A stretch of DNA of 47,489 nt from CAZWRV01 sp964636325 (GTDB taxonomy: Bacteria > Verrucomicrobiota > Lentisphaeria > Victivallales > GWF2-50-93), in NCBI GenBank assembly GCA_964636325.1, contig CAZWRV010000044.1, forward strand, positions 1-47,489. Reading direction: 5' to 3'. Under the pieces are notes generated by a model. It searched no databases, was not told where the DNA came from, and was given only the letters and a program-made list of their open reading frames with translations. Position 1 is the stretch's first letter. The number at the start of each line of letters is the position of its first letter. Shown in pieces: positions 24,390 through 33,444 of the stretch. The position numbers and the translations under genes are program-made.

Positions 24390-25784
24390 ATGGACTACAA
24401 GGTCGCTGACATCTCGCTCGCCGAATGGGGGCGCAAGGAAATCGAAATCGCCGAGAAGGAAATGCCGGGCCTCATGGCCACCAGGGAGAAGTACGCTCCG
24501 TCCAAGCCCCTCAAGGGCAAAAGGATAACCGGAAGCCTCCACATGACCATTCAGACCGCGGTTCTGATCGAAACCCTTGCGGAACTCGGCGCCGACGTCC
24601 GCTGGTGTTCGTGCAACATCTTTTCAACTCAGGATCATGCGGCCGCGGCCATCGCCAAGGCCGGGATACCCGTCTTCGCCTGGAAGGGTGAAACTCTTGC
24701 CGAATACTGGGACTGCGCATACAAGGCCCTCTGCTTCCCCGGAGGGAAGGGGCCGAACCTCGTCGTTGACGACGGCGGCGACGCCACCCTCATGATACAC
24801 CGCGGCTACGAGGCTGAGAAAACACCCTCCATCCTGGAGAAGAAAGTCACCAGCGAGGACGAGATCGAGCTCAATAGGATACTCAAAAAGATACTCGCGG
24901 AGGAACCGAAGCGCTGGCACAGGACAGTCAAGGAGTGGGAGGGGCTCTCGGAGGAGACCACCACCGGGGTTCACCGGCTCTACCAGCTCGAGGAGGCAGG
25001 CAAGCTCCTCGTCCCGGCGATCAACGTCAACGACTCTGTCACGAAGTCGAAGTTCGACAACCTCTACGGATGCCGCGAATCGCTGGCCGCGGGCCTCAAA
25101 CGCGCCATGGACGTCATGATAGCCGGGAAAGTCTGCGTCGTCTGCGGCTTCGGCGACGTCGGAAAAGGCTGCGCCCAGTCAATGCACGGCTTCGGCGCAA
25201 GGGTAGTCGTCACCGAGATAGACCCCATCTGCGCTCTCCAGGCCTCAATGGCCGGATACGAGGTCGCCACTGTCGAGGACGCCCTCCCGATCGGCGACAT
25301 CTACATCACCGCCACCGGCAACTGCGACGTCATCACCGTCGAACACATGAAGAGGATGAAGGACCAGTCCATCGTCTGCAACATCGGCCACTTCGACAAT
25401 GAAATCCAGGTCGCCAAGCTCGAAAAGGTACCCGGAATCAAGAAGATCAACATCAAGCCCCAGGTCGACAAGTATCTTTTCCCGGACGGCCATGCGATCT
25501 TCATGCTGGCCGAAGGGCGCCTCGTCAACCTCGGATGCGCGAACGGCCATCCGAGCTTCGTCATGAGCAACTCCTTCACCAACCAGACGCTGGCCCAGAT
25601 CGACCTCGTCAGGAATCCGAGGAAGCCTGGCGTCTACCGGCTTGGCAAGAAGCTCGACGAGGAAGTTGCAAGGCTCCACCTCGCGAAGCTCGGCGTGAGG
25701 CTAACGAAGCTTTCCAAGGCCCAGGCCGAATACATAGGCGTCAGCGCCGACGGCCCCTACAAGCCCGAACACTACAGGTATTAG
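24390..25784 (+). CDS. ahcY: Adenosylhomocysteinase (SAH hydrolase)
   Basis: It splits SAH into adenosine and homocysteine with bound NAD, relieving product inhibition of all SAM methyltransferases. The product is 464 residues. Signatures are KRITGSLHMTIQTAVLIETL, the NAD site VCGFGDVGKGCAQSM, ITATGNCDVI, NIGHFDNEI and the C-terminal Lys/Tyr region ending GPYKPEHYRY. I chose the ATG at 24390, which gives the usual start MDYKVADISLAEWGRKEI; an ATG at 24372 in the same frame is possible. The restriction-modification pair separates it from metK and the adenosine kinase gene. Confidence 0.96.
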   Translation: MDYKVADISLAEWGRKEIEIAEKEMPGLMATREKYAPSKPLKGKRITGSLHMTIQTAVLIETLAELGADVRWCSCNIFSTQDHAAAAIAKAGIPVFAWKGETLAEYWDCAYKALCFPGGKGPNLVVDDGGDATLMIHRGYEAEKTPSILEKKVTSEDEIELNRILKKILAEEPKRWHRTVKEWEGLSEETTTGVHRLYQLEEAGKLLVPAINVNDSVTKSKFDNLYGCRESLAAGLKRAMDVMIAGKVCVVCGFGDVGKGCAQSMHGFGARVVVTEIDPICALQASMAGYEVATVEDALPIGDIYITATGNCDVITVEHMKRMKDQSIVCNIGHFDNEIQVAKLEKVPGIKKINIKPQVDKYLFPDGHAIFMLAEGRLVNLGCANGHPSFVMSNSFTNQTLAQIDLVRNPRKPGVYRLGKKLDEEVARLHLAKLGVRLTKLSKAQAEYIGVSADGPYKPEHYRY

Positions 25785-25934
25785 AAAAGAGCCTGATTCC
25801 GGATTCCGGACGCTGCCGCGCGCCGCCGGTCATGAGTCAATTGATTCAGTATGATCTCCGAAAGGTCTCGTCAGGTTTCGAGGGCATCGCCAGGTTTCGA
25901 CTGCACTCGTTAGACGCCGCAGGCGGCGTTTCAT
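25785..25934. terminator. ahcY downstream region with GC hairpin
   Basis: No gene. ACGCCGC (25914-25920) pairs with GCGGCGT (25923-25929) and is followed by TTCAT, a likely terminator of ahcY. The stretch ends where the first 234-bp MITE-like element begins. Confidence 0.5.
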
Positions 25935-26168
25935 CCTAATTGCCGCAGTTGGCCGCATTTGCCGTAGCTGCAAGGCAGCAAGACGCGGCTGTGGTAACCA
26001 CTGCAAGTTGAAGCTAACTAAGCAGATATGGCGAATGCGGCCAACCCTTGCGGGTTGAAAATATGCGGGAACCGGCTTTCACCCATCAGGTGAAAGCTTC
26101 AAAATATGTAACTGCCTTATTATAATAATCTTAAAAGGCATAGCATATTTTCAACTGCGGCCATTAGG
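25935..26168. mobile_element. 234-bp MITE-like element, copy 1
   Basis: Ends CCTAATTGCCGCAGTTG and, inverted, CAACTGCGGCCATTAGG. The interior folds into nested stems: TTGGCCGCATTTGCC with GGCGAATGCGGCCAA, GAAAATATGC with GCATATTTTC, and GCTTTCACC with GGTGAAAGC. It has the same length and architecture as the copy at 26791. Flanks TTCAT and TCCAT could be a mutated 5-bp target duplication. The right end overlaps the stop codon of mntP (26164-26166). Confidence 0.85.
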
Positions 26169-26733
26169 TCCATAGCGTATGATCGAGGAGTATCTTCACT
26201 CCGATGGCGATCAGCACCGCGCCTCCGGCGATTTCGATCTTCCCCTCGAAAAAATGGCCGATCTTCTCGCCCACGAACACTCCGCAGAAGCAGATGATGA
26301 ACGTGGAAATGCCGATCAGCGATGCGGCGTAGAATATCCGGCTTGTTAGAATAGGGAGCGTGAATCCGACCGCCAGCGCGTCTATGCTGGTCGCCACGGC
26401 AAGGATGAGCAGCGTCCTTAGTCCTAGCATCCCGTCCTTTGCCTTACCTTCCTCCTTTTCGATGAAGGCCGCTTCGTAGATCATCTTGACTCCGATCGCC
26501 AGGAGGATGGCAAATGCAACCCAATGGTCATAGTCGCTGATGTAGGATTTCGCCTTTATGCCGGCGAAGACTCCGAGCAGCGGCATAAGCGCCTGGAAGA
26601 ATCCGAAGAGGAATGCGATCCTCGATGCATGGAAAAGCCTCTTGTCTGTGATCTGAGCGCCGCACGCTATCGAGACCGCTAGCGCGTCCATCGAAAGCCC
26701 TGCGGCAAGGAGAAGTATGACTGGATAGTTCAT
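26164..26733 (-). CDS. mntP: Putative manganese efflux pump MntP
   Basis: An inner-membrane protein of 189 residues with six predicted helices. The duplicated half motif AGLSMDALAVSIACGAQ (first half) and ATSIDALAVGFTLPIL (second half), each with a conserved Asp, marks the MntP/YebN family that exports Mn2+. The TAA stop lies inside the end of a MITE-like element, and another copy of that element starts 57 bp upstream of the gene. No yybP-ykoY manganese riboswitch was recognised upstream. Confidence 0.93.
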   Translation of the reverse strand: MNYPVILLLAAGLSMDALAVSIACGAQITDKRLFHASRIAFLFGFFQALMPLLGVFAGIKAKSYISDYDHWVAFAILLAIGVKMIYEAAFIEKEEGKAKDGMLGLRTLLILAVATSIDALAVGFTLPILTSRIFYAASLIGISTFIICFCGVFVGEKIGHFFEGKIEIAGGAVLIAIGVKILLDHTLWT

Positions 26734-26790
26734 GGCTGGCCCGCTAGCTGGCTTCTAATGCAATTTTTCCATAAAGGGCGTGACATTGAA

Positions 26791-27024
26791 CCTAATAGCC
26801 GCAGTTGGCCGCATTCGCCGTAGCTGCCAGGCGGCAAGACGCAGCTGTGGTGACCACTGCAAGTTGAAGCTAACGAAGTAGATATGGCGAATGCGGCCAA
26901 CCCTCCCGGGTTGAAAATATGCCGAAACTGGCTTTCACTCATTGGGTGAAAGCCTCTAAATATGTAAATGCCTTATTATGAGAGTGTTAATTTATAAAAC
27001 ATATTTTCAACTGCGGCAATTAGG
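26791..27024. mobile_element. 234-bp MITE-like element, copy 2
   Basis: Ends CCTAATAGCCGCAGTTG and, inverted, CAACTGCGGCAATTAGG. It is flanked by TTGAA on both sides (26786-26790 and 27025-27029), a probable 5-bp target duplication. It is about 80 percent identical by eye to copy 1, in the same orientation. The stem TTGGCCGCATTCGCC/GGCGAATGCGGCCAA is perfect here, and the hairpin GGCTTTCAC...GTGAAAGCC is kept. Confidence 0.88.
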
Positions 27025-27121
27025 TTGAATTCATCCCCTGCAACATGCAGTATGTCAAGGGCTTGTCTTCCAGTGCGGCATAGGTGCCGTCCGCACGCAT
27101 ATTACGGCATGGGTGCCGGCC

Positions 27122-27352
27122 CTATCTATGCAGGCCGCATCTGCCGGAGGCGCAGCATTTCGTGCCTGCGGTCGGGCAGGAGTCTCCGGAGGCGCACTTG
27201 CTGGCCTGGGAGCTGGGCGGGGCGGCGAAGACGGAGAGCTGCCGTTCCACTGTCGAGAGGCAGCTAGGGCAGAGGACTTTCTCGGACTGGGAGCGGACAA
27301 GCTTTTCGAAGGCCTTGCCGCATTTCACGCATCTGTATTCGAAGATAGGCAT
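27122..27352 (-). CDS. FmdB-family zinc-ribbon protein
   Basis: The 76 residues begin MPIFEYRCVKCGKAFEKLV and contain a second CxxC (LCPSCLSTVERQLS), the FmdB-type putative regulatory zinc ribbon. They end in a Cys-rich tail (CASGDSCPTAGTKCCASGRC). It starts 13 bp after the V-ATPase subunit K gene and closes that operon. The family's function is unproven. Confidence 0.88.
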   Translation of the reverse strand: MPIFEYRCVKCGKAFEKLVRSQSEKVLCPSCLSTVERQLSVFAAPPSSQASKCASGDSCPTAGTKCCASGRCGLHR

Positions 27353-27365
27353 TGCCGGCCTCCTT

Positions 27366-27857
27366 TCATTTCACGGTTCCCAGCATGACGATCGCAAAAG
27401 CCATCACGAATATTGCGACAGTCTCGACGATGCCTAGGACCATCAGGTAGTTGACGAATCCTTTTCCCGTCTCACCGTATGCGTCGCATGCGGCCGCGCC
27501 CGCGATTCCCTGCGCCCAGGCGGAAAAGCCCATTGCGGCGCCTCCGAATATCCCGATGGCGAGGATCATGGGGTAGTTGTGCAGGATCAGGTCGTCTGTG
27601 GCGGCGGAGATCCTGTTCATGGTGAAGAACATGATGATCATTCCGTAGATTGTCTGCGAGAGCGGCGCGCCGGCGTATGCAAGCATCAGGAAGGACGGCG
27701 GCTTGTTCTGGCCGAACGCCCTTTTCCAGGCGCCGATGGTAGCGCTGCTGGCGGCGCCGGTTCCCAGGCCCGAGCCCACCGCCGCGAACGCGATGGCCGA
27801 GAATGCGCCAGCATGGCAGAGCGCCCTCAGCAGCTGGACATAAGTTTCGTGGTTCAT
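27366..27857 (-). CDS. ntpK: V-type ATPase subunit K (membrane rotor c subunit)
   Basis: It forms the ion-carrying c-ring. The 163 residues make two hairpins of two membrane helices each. The second hairpin keeps the ion-binding Glu in VLGIVETVAIF. The first has Gln in place of a second Glu (APLSQTIYGMI), and another Gln lies in WAQGIAG. Enterococcus hirae NtpK has the comparable set (Gln in TQGLYG, Gln in AQGK, Glu in VETYAI) and carries Na+, so Na+ coupling is a fair inference. It is the last membrane subunit gene, 43 bp after subunit I. Confidence 0.92.
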   Translation of the reverse strand: MNHETYVQLLRALCHAGAFSAIAFAAVGSGLGTGAASSATIGAWKRAFGQNKPPSFLMLAYAGAPLSQTIYGMIIMFFTMNRISAATDDLILHNYPMILAIGIFGGAAMGFSAWAQGIAGAAACDAYGETGKGFVNYLMVLGIVETVAIFVMAFAIVMLGTVK

Positions 27858-27900
27858 ATGCTTTCCCTCCGTCTTGATATGTTTGCTTCTTTAAATAATA

Positions 27901-29706
27901 CTATGCCGCTTCGGATCCCGCAACGTCGTCCCTCTTGAAAGGCCGATATGGAATTCCTCGCCACTGAAGTTCCATGTGGTTGGAGAATTCGAGCGTGTTC
28001 AGCCTTATTCCGTGGACGAGAACCCCCATCAAGGACAGCGCGATGTTAAGGGAGTGGCCGACGACGAGCAGGATTGCGGCGCATAAGAATCCGAGTCCGT
28101 ATGGAATCTTGCAGGAGATAGCCGCGGCCATTGTGTTGCAGCTGTCGGCCAGATAGAAGGAGGCGAGCCCCACGGCGAAGAGCCTGATGAATGAAAGGAC
28201 GTCTGTGAAGCTGCCGATGACCCTGAACGGAAAGTTGAATATGTCGCCGGGATCCTTCCAGTCCAAGTTGAAAGCCATGAGGAGGACGATTCCGGCCGCG
28301 TAGAGCCATATGACGAAGGGCTTCAGCGGCGAGCCCAGCACCACGATCGAGAGGATTGTGAAATAGTTCGCCCATATGAAGAGAAGCCATCCGATCTGGC
28401 CCAGCGACTTCAGGTTTGCAAGTATCGCGGCCTTCCAGAGCCTGGCCGCGGAGAGGTGCGCCGCCGCCAGCGTGAAGCATATGAGCTGGATGTTGCGGTT
28501 CTTCGTTTCGGGGTTTGTGAGTGAGTCCAGCCCCCTCATGCACTCCGGCAGCCTCGATGCGGAGATTCCCAGGAAGTTTCCGTTGAGCACACCCCATATG
28601 ATTGTCATGACGCTAAGCGTCATCATCAGGTTTAGCGGCGTCCTGAACTTTTGATCCCTGAACCTTGCCTTTGCGAAGAGGACGGCGGAGAGGAACAGAA
28701 TGCCGTAGCCGGCGTCGCCGATGATCATCGCGAAATATATTGAGAAGAACAGGAGGAAGCATGCGCTGACGTCCCACTCGTCATATCCCGGCGTCATCCC
28801 GATGAAGTCGAAGATCGGCTTTGCGAGCCTTACGATTCCGCGCGTCCTGATAAGCGTGGGGGCTTTTTCATCGGGCAGCGGATCCCTGAACGCCACGGCC
28901 CAGCCTTCCGAGAGGGAGGCAGTCCTCAGAGGTTCCACCTGATCCTCCGGGATGAAGCCTGAGAGCGATACTATTTCGCCCTGCCGGAGCATGGAATCCC
29001 GCGCCGACAGGAATTCCGCCTGGGCGGCGAGCTCCTTCGCATGCCGCCGGATCGCCGGCAGGTGTCCGGCATATGATTCGATGATTCCGCGGGCGGACGC
29101 GATGCAGGCCTGGCATTCGCGCATCTGCCTTGATATTTCGTGCATGTCGGTGTTCTCAGGGAGCTGGGCCAGCGGCAGACTTTTGGTGTCGAGTTCGCTG
29201 TCTGATATGACAAGGAAGCAGACCGACCCCGCTTGTTCGTTGACGATTTTTGTCGTAAAGGCGGCGGCGATTCCGGAGTATGTCTTACGTGAAGAACTGC
29301 AGAAGTAGATATGTATTCCAGCCTCTGCAATCTTCTCGACAGAAGCCCTGTTGAAGCCACCCCATGGCGCCAGGAGATCGGCGGCCCTGCTGAGCGATTC
29401 GAGCTGTTTTTCGTGATCCGCGATTGTCGCCAGCGCCCTTGTGATGACGGCAACGGCCTCTCCCGGCTCTCCTGGAGATTTAGGATGCCCGGCGGCTTGT
29501 GTGTGGGGGCGGCGCCGGACGGATTCCAGGGCGGCAGCGGCTGCGGACGCCTGGGCGATTTGGTTTTCAACGGCGCCGCGGTCGGGTGATTCGGCAAGCA
29601 CGGATTTTTCGATGTGCAGGACGCCCATCGCCCGCAGCTTGTCCAGCGCTTTCTCCTTGTCGGAAGACAGGCAAAGTATTGCGGCCTTCTTCATCTTCAC
29701 AATCAT
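27901..29706 (-). CDS. ntpI: V-type ATPase subunit I (a-like stator)
   Basis: The 601-residue subunit has an N-terminal cytoplasmic part of about 310 residues with coiled segments and a C-terminal half with seven or so membrane helices. Landmarks are MKKAAILCLSSDKEKALDKL at the start, FFSIYFAMIIGDAGYGILFL, FNFPFRVIGSFTDVLSFIRL with the essential Arg, and GHSLNIALSLMGVLVHGIRL. It forms the half-channels facing the rotor. Its start overlaps the end of the subunit D gene by four bases. Confidence 0.94.
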   Translation of the reverse strand: MIVKMKKAAILCLSSDKEKALDKLRAMGVLHIEKSVLAESPDRGAVENQIAQASAAAAALESVRRRPHTQAAGHPKSPGEPGEAVAVITRALATIADHEKQLESLSRAADLLAPWGGFNRASVEKIAEAGIHIYFCSSSRKTYSGIAAAFTTKIVNEQAGSVCFLVISDSELDTKSLPLAQLPENTDMHEISRQMRECQACIASARGIIESYAGHLPAIRRHAKELAAQAEFLSARDSMLRQGEIVSLSGFIPEDQVEPLRTASLSEGWAVAFRDPLPDEKAPTLIRTRGIVRLAKPIFDFIGMTPGYDEWDVSACFLLFFSIYFAMIIGDAGYGILFLSAVLFAKARFRDQKFRTPLNLMMTLSVMTIIWGVLNGNFLGISASRLPECMRGLDSLTNPETKNRNIQLICFTLAAAHLSAARLWKAAILANLKSLGQIGWLLFIWANYFTILSIVVLGSPLKPFVIWLYAAGIVLLMAFNLDWKDPGDIFNFPFRVIGSFTDVLSFIRLFAVGLASFYLADSCNTMAAAISCKIPYGLGFLCAAILLVVGHSLNIALSLMGVLVHGIRLNTLEFSNHMELQWRGIPYRPFKRDDVAGSEAA

Positions 29707-30308
29707 ACCGCCACCTGCATTTTCCTTTTCGCGATCTTCGAGCGCCCCACGCCCGCGGTGTTCTGGTCTCCCAGGAATATCTGTATGACCCTGATGTTCT
29801 CCTTGGATTCCGGAATCTTGACCTTCTCGAAGAGATTTACCCTCTGGGAGGTGACTCTCAGCTCCTCGGACACGAGGCTGTATTCGCGCTTGGCCACGTC
29901 GAGGCGCATTTCGATCTCTATGATTTCCTTAAGTGCGGCGATGGCGTCCGGTATCCATGGCTCCTCCGCGAAGATGTCAAATCTGGCAACGGTGAAGCTT
30001 ACGGAAACGAACACAGGGACAATCACGCCCGCGATGTTTGCCGATCCCTCGACAACCCGGTCTATTTTTATCAGAGAATATATTTTGTCGGCGGCCGCCT
30101 TGTCGGCGAAGAGGGCGACCCAGGGGGCCAGGGTGTTGAAAAAGGCGTCTCGGCGGGCCTCAAGCTCCCTCAGCGACTGCTCGATCTTCCGTATTTCGAC
30201 CTGCAGCTGCTGCTTCTTGAGCTGCAGGGTCGGAAGGAATCGCTGGAACTGCTTCAGCGCGTCCCTCTGGGTCTTCAGTTCGCTCTTTGTAAGTTTTATC
30301 TTGGGCAT
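29703..30308 (-). CDS. ntpD: V-type ATPase subunit D (central shaft)
   Basis: The 201 residues form the long antiparallel coiled coil of the rotor shaft, with the usual start KIKLTKSELKTQRDALKQFQ and C-terminal helix RVNLFEKVKIPESKENIRVI. Spacing to subunit B upstream is 16 bp and it overlaps subunit I downstream (ATGA), so it is an internal operon gene. Confidence 0.93.
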   Translation of the reverse strand: MPKIKLTKSELKTQRDALKQFQRFLPTLQLKKQQLQVEIRKIEQSLRELEARRDAFFNTLAPWVALFADKAAADKIYSLIKIDRVVEGSANIAGVIVPVFVSVSFTVARFDIFAEEPWIPDAIAALKEIIEIEMRLDVAKREYSLVSEELRVTSQRVNLFEKVKIPESKENIRVIQIFLGDQNTAGVGRSKIAKRKMQVAV

Positions 30309-30324
30309 CCGATGATCCGTTTTT

Positions 30325-31617
30325 TCACCGCGGCCAGAATTCCTGGAGGAGCGCAGACTTCATCCCGGTCTCCTGCTTTTCAAAGCATTCCGCGAGGATT
30401 TTCCATCCCAGGTTGAGTGCGTCCTCCAGCGGAATGTTGACGGAGAGGTCCATCATGCGTTCCTCGAAGAGCTTTCCGTATTTGAGGAGCTTGCCGTCCC
30501 ATGCGCTCGTCTTGAAGCCCATGGCCTGCTTTTCCCGGGCGTCGCGGTATTCGGCGTAAAGCCTTATCATCGTGTCCATTATGGCTCGGTGGTCGCTCCT
30601 GGTCTTGTCGTTGACGAGCTGCTTGAGGCGGCTGAGCGAGCCGAAAGGCTCGATGCGTCCGCCGCGGAGGTAGAACTGGCCTTCGGTGATGTAGCCGGTG
30701 TTGTCCGGGATGGGATGCGTGACGTCGTCCCCCGGCATGGTGGTGACCGCAAGGACGGTGATGGAGCCGGCGTCGTCGAAGTCGACGGCCTTCTCGTATC
30801 TTGCGGCCAGCTGGCTGTAGAGGTCGCCGGGATAGCCGCGGTTGGAAGGTATCTGCTCCATGGTTATGGCGATCTCCTTGAGGGCGTCCGCGAAGTTGGA
30901 CATGTCCGTGAGCAGGACGAGGACGTCCTTCTTGGCCTGGGCATACGACTCGGCCACCGCGAGGGACATGTCCGGAACCAGGAGGCATTCGACCACGGGG
31001 TCGGACGCGGTGTGTATGAACATGACCGATCTTGAGAGCGCCCCATGTTCGTCGAGCGTGTTCCTGAAGAACAGGTAGTCGTCGTATTTCAGCCCCATGC
31101 CGCCGATTATTATGACGTCCACCTCGGCCTGCATGGCGATTCTGGCGAGGAGCTGGTTGTACGGCTCGCCGGGGACGGAGAAGATCGGCAGTTTCTGTGA
31201 GACGACCAGGGTGTTGAAGACGTCTATCATCGGGATTCCGGTGCGGATCATCCTTCTGGGGATTATCCTCTTGGCCGGATTGACCGAGGGGCCTCCGATG
31301 TCGACCTTGTCCTCGGCGATGGGAGGGCGTCCGTCCCTGGGGTTTCCTGCGCCGTTGAAGACCCTTCCGAGGAGGTTCTCCGAGCTCGATACCTGCATCG
31401 GCCTTCCGATGAAGCGGACCTGGTCGTCGGTGGAGATGCCCCTGCTGCCCGCGAAGACCTGGAGATAGACCCTGCCGTCCTGGAGCCTGATTGCCTGGGC
31501 CAGGGAAACTCCTCTGGCGCAGCGGATTTCCGCAAGTTCGCCGTAGGAGACGCCTTCAGCCTCCACGGTAATCACATTGCCTGCGATCTGTATTATCCTG
31601 TTGTAGACCTTGCGCAT
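30325..31617 (-). CDS. ntpB: V-type ATPase subunit B (non-catalytic)
   Basis: The 430-residue B subunit alternates with A in the head. It shows VFNGAGNPRDGRPPI, IPRRMIRTGIPMIDVFNTLV, a degenerate nucleotide site (FSVPGEPYNQLLARIA in place of a P-loop), LTDMSNFADALKEI, IPSNRGYPGDLYSQLA and the C-terminal GWKILAECF region. It lies 96 bp downstream of subunit A, with a hairpin in the gap. Confidence 0.96.
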   Translation of the reverse strand: MRKVYNRIIQIAGNVITVEAEGVSYGELAEIRCARGVSLAQAIRLQDGRVYLQVFAGSRGISTDDQVRFIGRPMQVSSSENLLGRVFNGAGNPRDGRPPIAEDKVDIGGPSVNPAKRIIPRRMIRTGIPMIDVFNTLVVSQKLPIFSVPGEPYNQLLARIAMQAEVDVIIIGGMGLKYDDYLFFRNTLDEHGALSRSVMFIHTASDPVVECLLVPDMSLAVAESYAQAKKDVLVLLTDMSNFADALKEIAITMEQIPSNRGYPGDLYSQLAARYEKAVDFDDAGSITVLAVTTMPGDDVTHPIPDNTGYITEGQFYLRGGRIEPFGSLSRLKQLVNDKTRSDHRAIMDTMIRLYAEYRDAREKQAMGFKTSAWDGKLLKYGKLFEERMMDLSVNIPLEDALNLGWKILAECFEKQETGMKSALLQEFWPR

Positions 31618-31672
31618 TAGCGTTTTCCTCGCTTAAGTCGAAAATCTCCACCGAATGCGGACGATGAAGCCG

Positions 31673-31701
31673 ATTGGTTCGGGGGCGTCGAACGAACCGA
31701 T
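31673..31701 (-). promoter_or_regulatory. Hairpin in the ntpA-ntpB gap
   Basis: ATTGGTTCG (31673-31681) pairs with CGAACCGAT (31693-31701) with one G-T pair, around an 11-nt loop. It could tune RNA stability or expression ratio between A and B. This is inference. Confidence 0.35.
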
Positions 31702-31713
31702 GGAATCGACCGG

Positions 31714-33444
31714 TTATTTTTTACCTTCGTTCACCTTGTTGTCGATGGCCTTTTCGATCTCCTTGAACTTGTCGGAGTTCATGTCCGCGTAGTTCCAGTC
31801 TATGAAGATTTGACGGAGGCCCTGGAAGTAGCGCCTCGCCATGTCCTTGTCTTCGAGCTTGAAATCCGTCCTGAGTATTGAGATCACCTTCGAGAACACG
31901 TATTTCTGCCGTTCGGGGCTTGTGGCGCCGTCGACGGCGTCGAAGGTGTTCTGCTGGAGGTAGACGGCATCGAGGAATTCGCTCTTGAGGAAGACGACGA
32001 AGTCGCCGATGTTGGTTCCTTCCTCGCCGACGACCTTCATCATCTGGCTGACTTCCGCTCCGTGCCTCAGGACGGACTTCGCGAACTTGAGGTCGGCCTC
32101 CGGGACTATGCTCGGATACTTGCTCCAGCTGTCGAGCGGATGTATGGCTGGGAACCGGCGCGCGTTGGAGCGTTCCCGGGAGAGGCCCAGGAAGCAGCCG
32201 ACGACCTTGAGGGTGGCCTGCGTGACCGGCTCTTCGAAGTTGCCGCCGGCCGGGCTGACGGCGCCGCCTATCGTGACCGATCCTTCAGTCCCGTCGTTCA
32301 GTTTGACGAGGCCGGCTCTTTCGTAGAATCCGGCGATCAGCGATTCAAGATAGGCCGGGAACGCCTCCTCGCCGGGGATTTCTTCGAGCCTGCCGGACAT
32401 CTCCCTGAGCGCCTGGGCCCATCGCGAGGTCGAATCTGCCAGGAGAAGGCAGTTGAGTCCCATCTGCCTGTAGTATTCGGCGAGCGTGACGGCCGTGTAG
32501 ACGGAGGCTTCGCGGGCGGCGACCGGCATGGAGCTGGTGTTGCAAATCACAATCGAACGTTCCATGAGTGGGCGGCCGGTCCTGGGGTCTTCGAGGTGCG
32601 GGAATTCGCGGAGGATTTCAACGACTTCGCCGGCGCGTTCGCCGCATGCCGCGACGATGACGACATCGGCCTGCGCGTATCGGCTTATCGCGTGCTGAAG
32701 GACCGTCTTGCCGGCTCCGAACGGCCCGGGTGTGCAGAAAGTTCCGCCCGCGGCCACCGGGAAGAATGTGTCTATGATCCTTTGCTGGGTGAGGAGCGGC
32801 GTCTCGGGGAGGATTTTCTCCTTGTAGCTGGAAATAGGTATCTTCACCGGCCATTCCTGAAGCATGCTGACCGATTCCAGCCTGGCATCTTCGTCGGACA
32901 CTCTTGCAACGGTGTCGGACGCCGCATATCTGCCTGCGGGGGAAATGTCCGCGACCTGCCATGTTCCGGGGAAGGAGAACGGGAGCATTATCCGGTGCTC
33001 GAAAATCCCTTCCCGGACGCTGCCAATCCTGTCGCCGGCCCGTAGAATGTCGCCTTTCCTTGCGGAAGGAACGAAGTCCCAGAGCGCCTTCCCGTCTATC
33101 GCGGGAAGGTAGACTCCGCGCCGGAGGAAGTAGCCTGTCTTCTCCGCGAGTTCCGTGAGGGGGTTCTGGAGTCCGTCAAAGACCTTTCCAAGAAGGCCCG
33201 GCCCGAGCGTGACGCTCAGAAGCCTGCCCGTGAAATGAACGGAATCTCCGATCCTCAGCCCCCTTGTGTCCTCGAACACCTGGAGATCCGCCCGTGTTCC
33301 GCGGACGCGTATGACTTCGGCCTTCAGCTTTGTGTCGCCGAGAGCCGCATATCCGATCTCGTTCTGGATGACGCGGGTTCCGAACTCGGCGGTGATCATG
33401 TTGCCGTTTATGCCTACTATTTTCCCTGCGCTGCTATCAGACAT
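31714..33444 (-). CDS. ntpA: V-type ATPase subunit A (catalytic)
   Basis: The catalytic head subunit, about 576 residues. It has the P-loop GPFGAGKTVLQHAI, the preceding FFPVAAGGTFCTPG, the Walker B area LLLADSTSRWAQALREMSGR and EEAFPAYLESLIAGFYERAG. The non-homologous bulge region sits at about residues 115-190. I chose the ATG at 33444, with GGAG four bases upstream and the expected start of the beta-barrel domain (GKIVGINGNMITAEF). A further ATG at 33498 lies deep in the upstream gene. It overlaps the DUF2764 gene by eight bases. Confidence 0.96.
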   Translation of the reverse strand: MSDSSAGKIVGINGNMITAEFGTRVIQNEIGYAALGDTKLKAEVIRVRGTRADLQVFEDTRGLRIGDSVHFTGRLLSVTLGPGLLGKVFDGLQNPLTELAEKTGYFLRRGVYLPAIDGKALWDFVPSARKGDILRAGDRIGSVREGIFEHRIMLPFSFPGTWQVADISPAGRYAASDTVARVSDEDARLESVSMLQEWPVKIPISSYKEKILPETPLLTQQRIIDTFFPVAAGGTFCTPGPFGAGKTVLQHAISRYAQADVVIVAACGERAGEVVEILREFPHLEDPRTGRPLMERSIVICNTSSMPVAAREASVYTAVTLAEYYRQMGLNCLLLADSTSRWAQALREMSGRLEEIPGEEAFPAYLESLIAGFYERAGLVKLNDGTEGSVTIGGAVSPAGGNFEEPVTQATLKVVGCFLGLSRERSNARRFPAIHPLDSWSKYPSIVPEADLKFAKSVLRHGAEVSQMMKVVGEEGTNIGDFVVFLKSEFLDAVYLQQNTFDAVDGATSPERQKYVFSKVISILRTDFKLEDKDMARRYFQGLRQIFIDWNYADMNSDKFKEIEKAIDNKVNEGKK

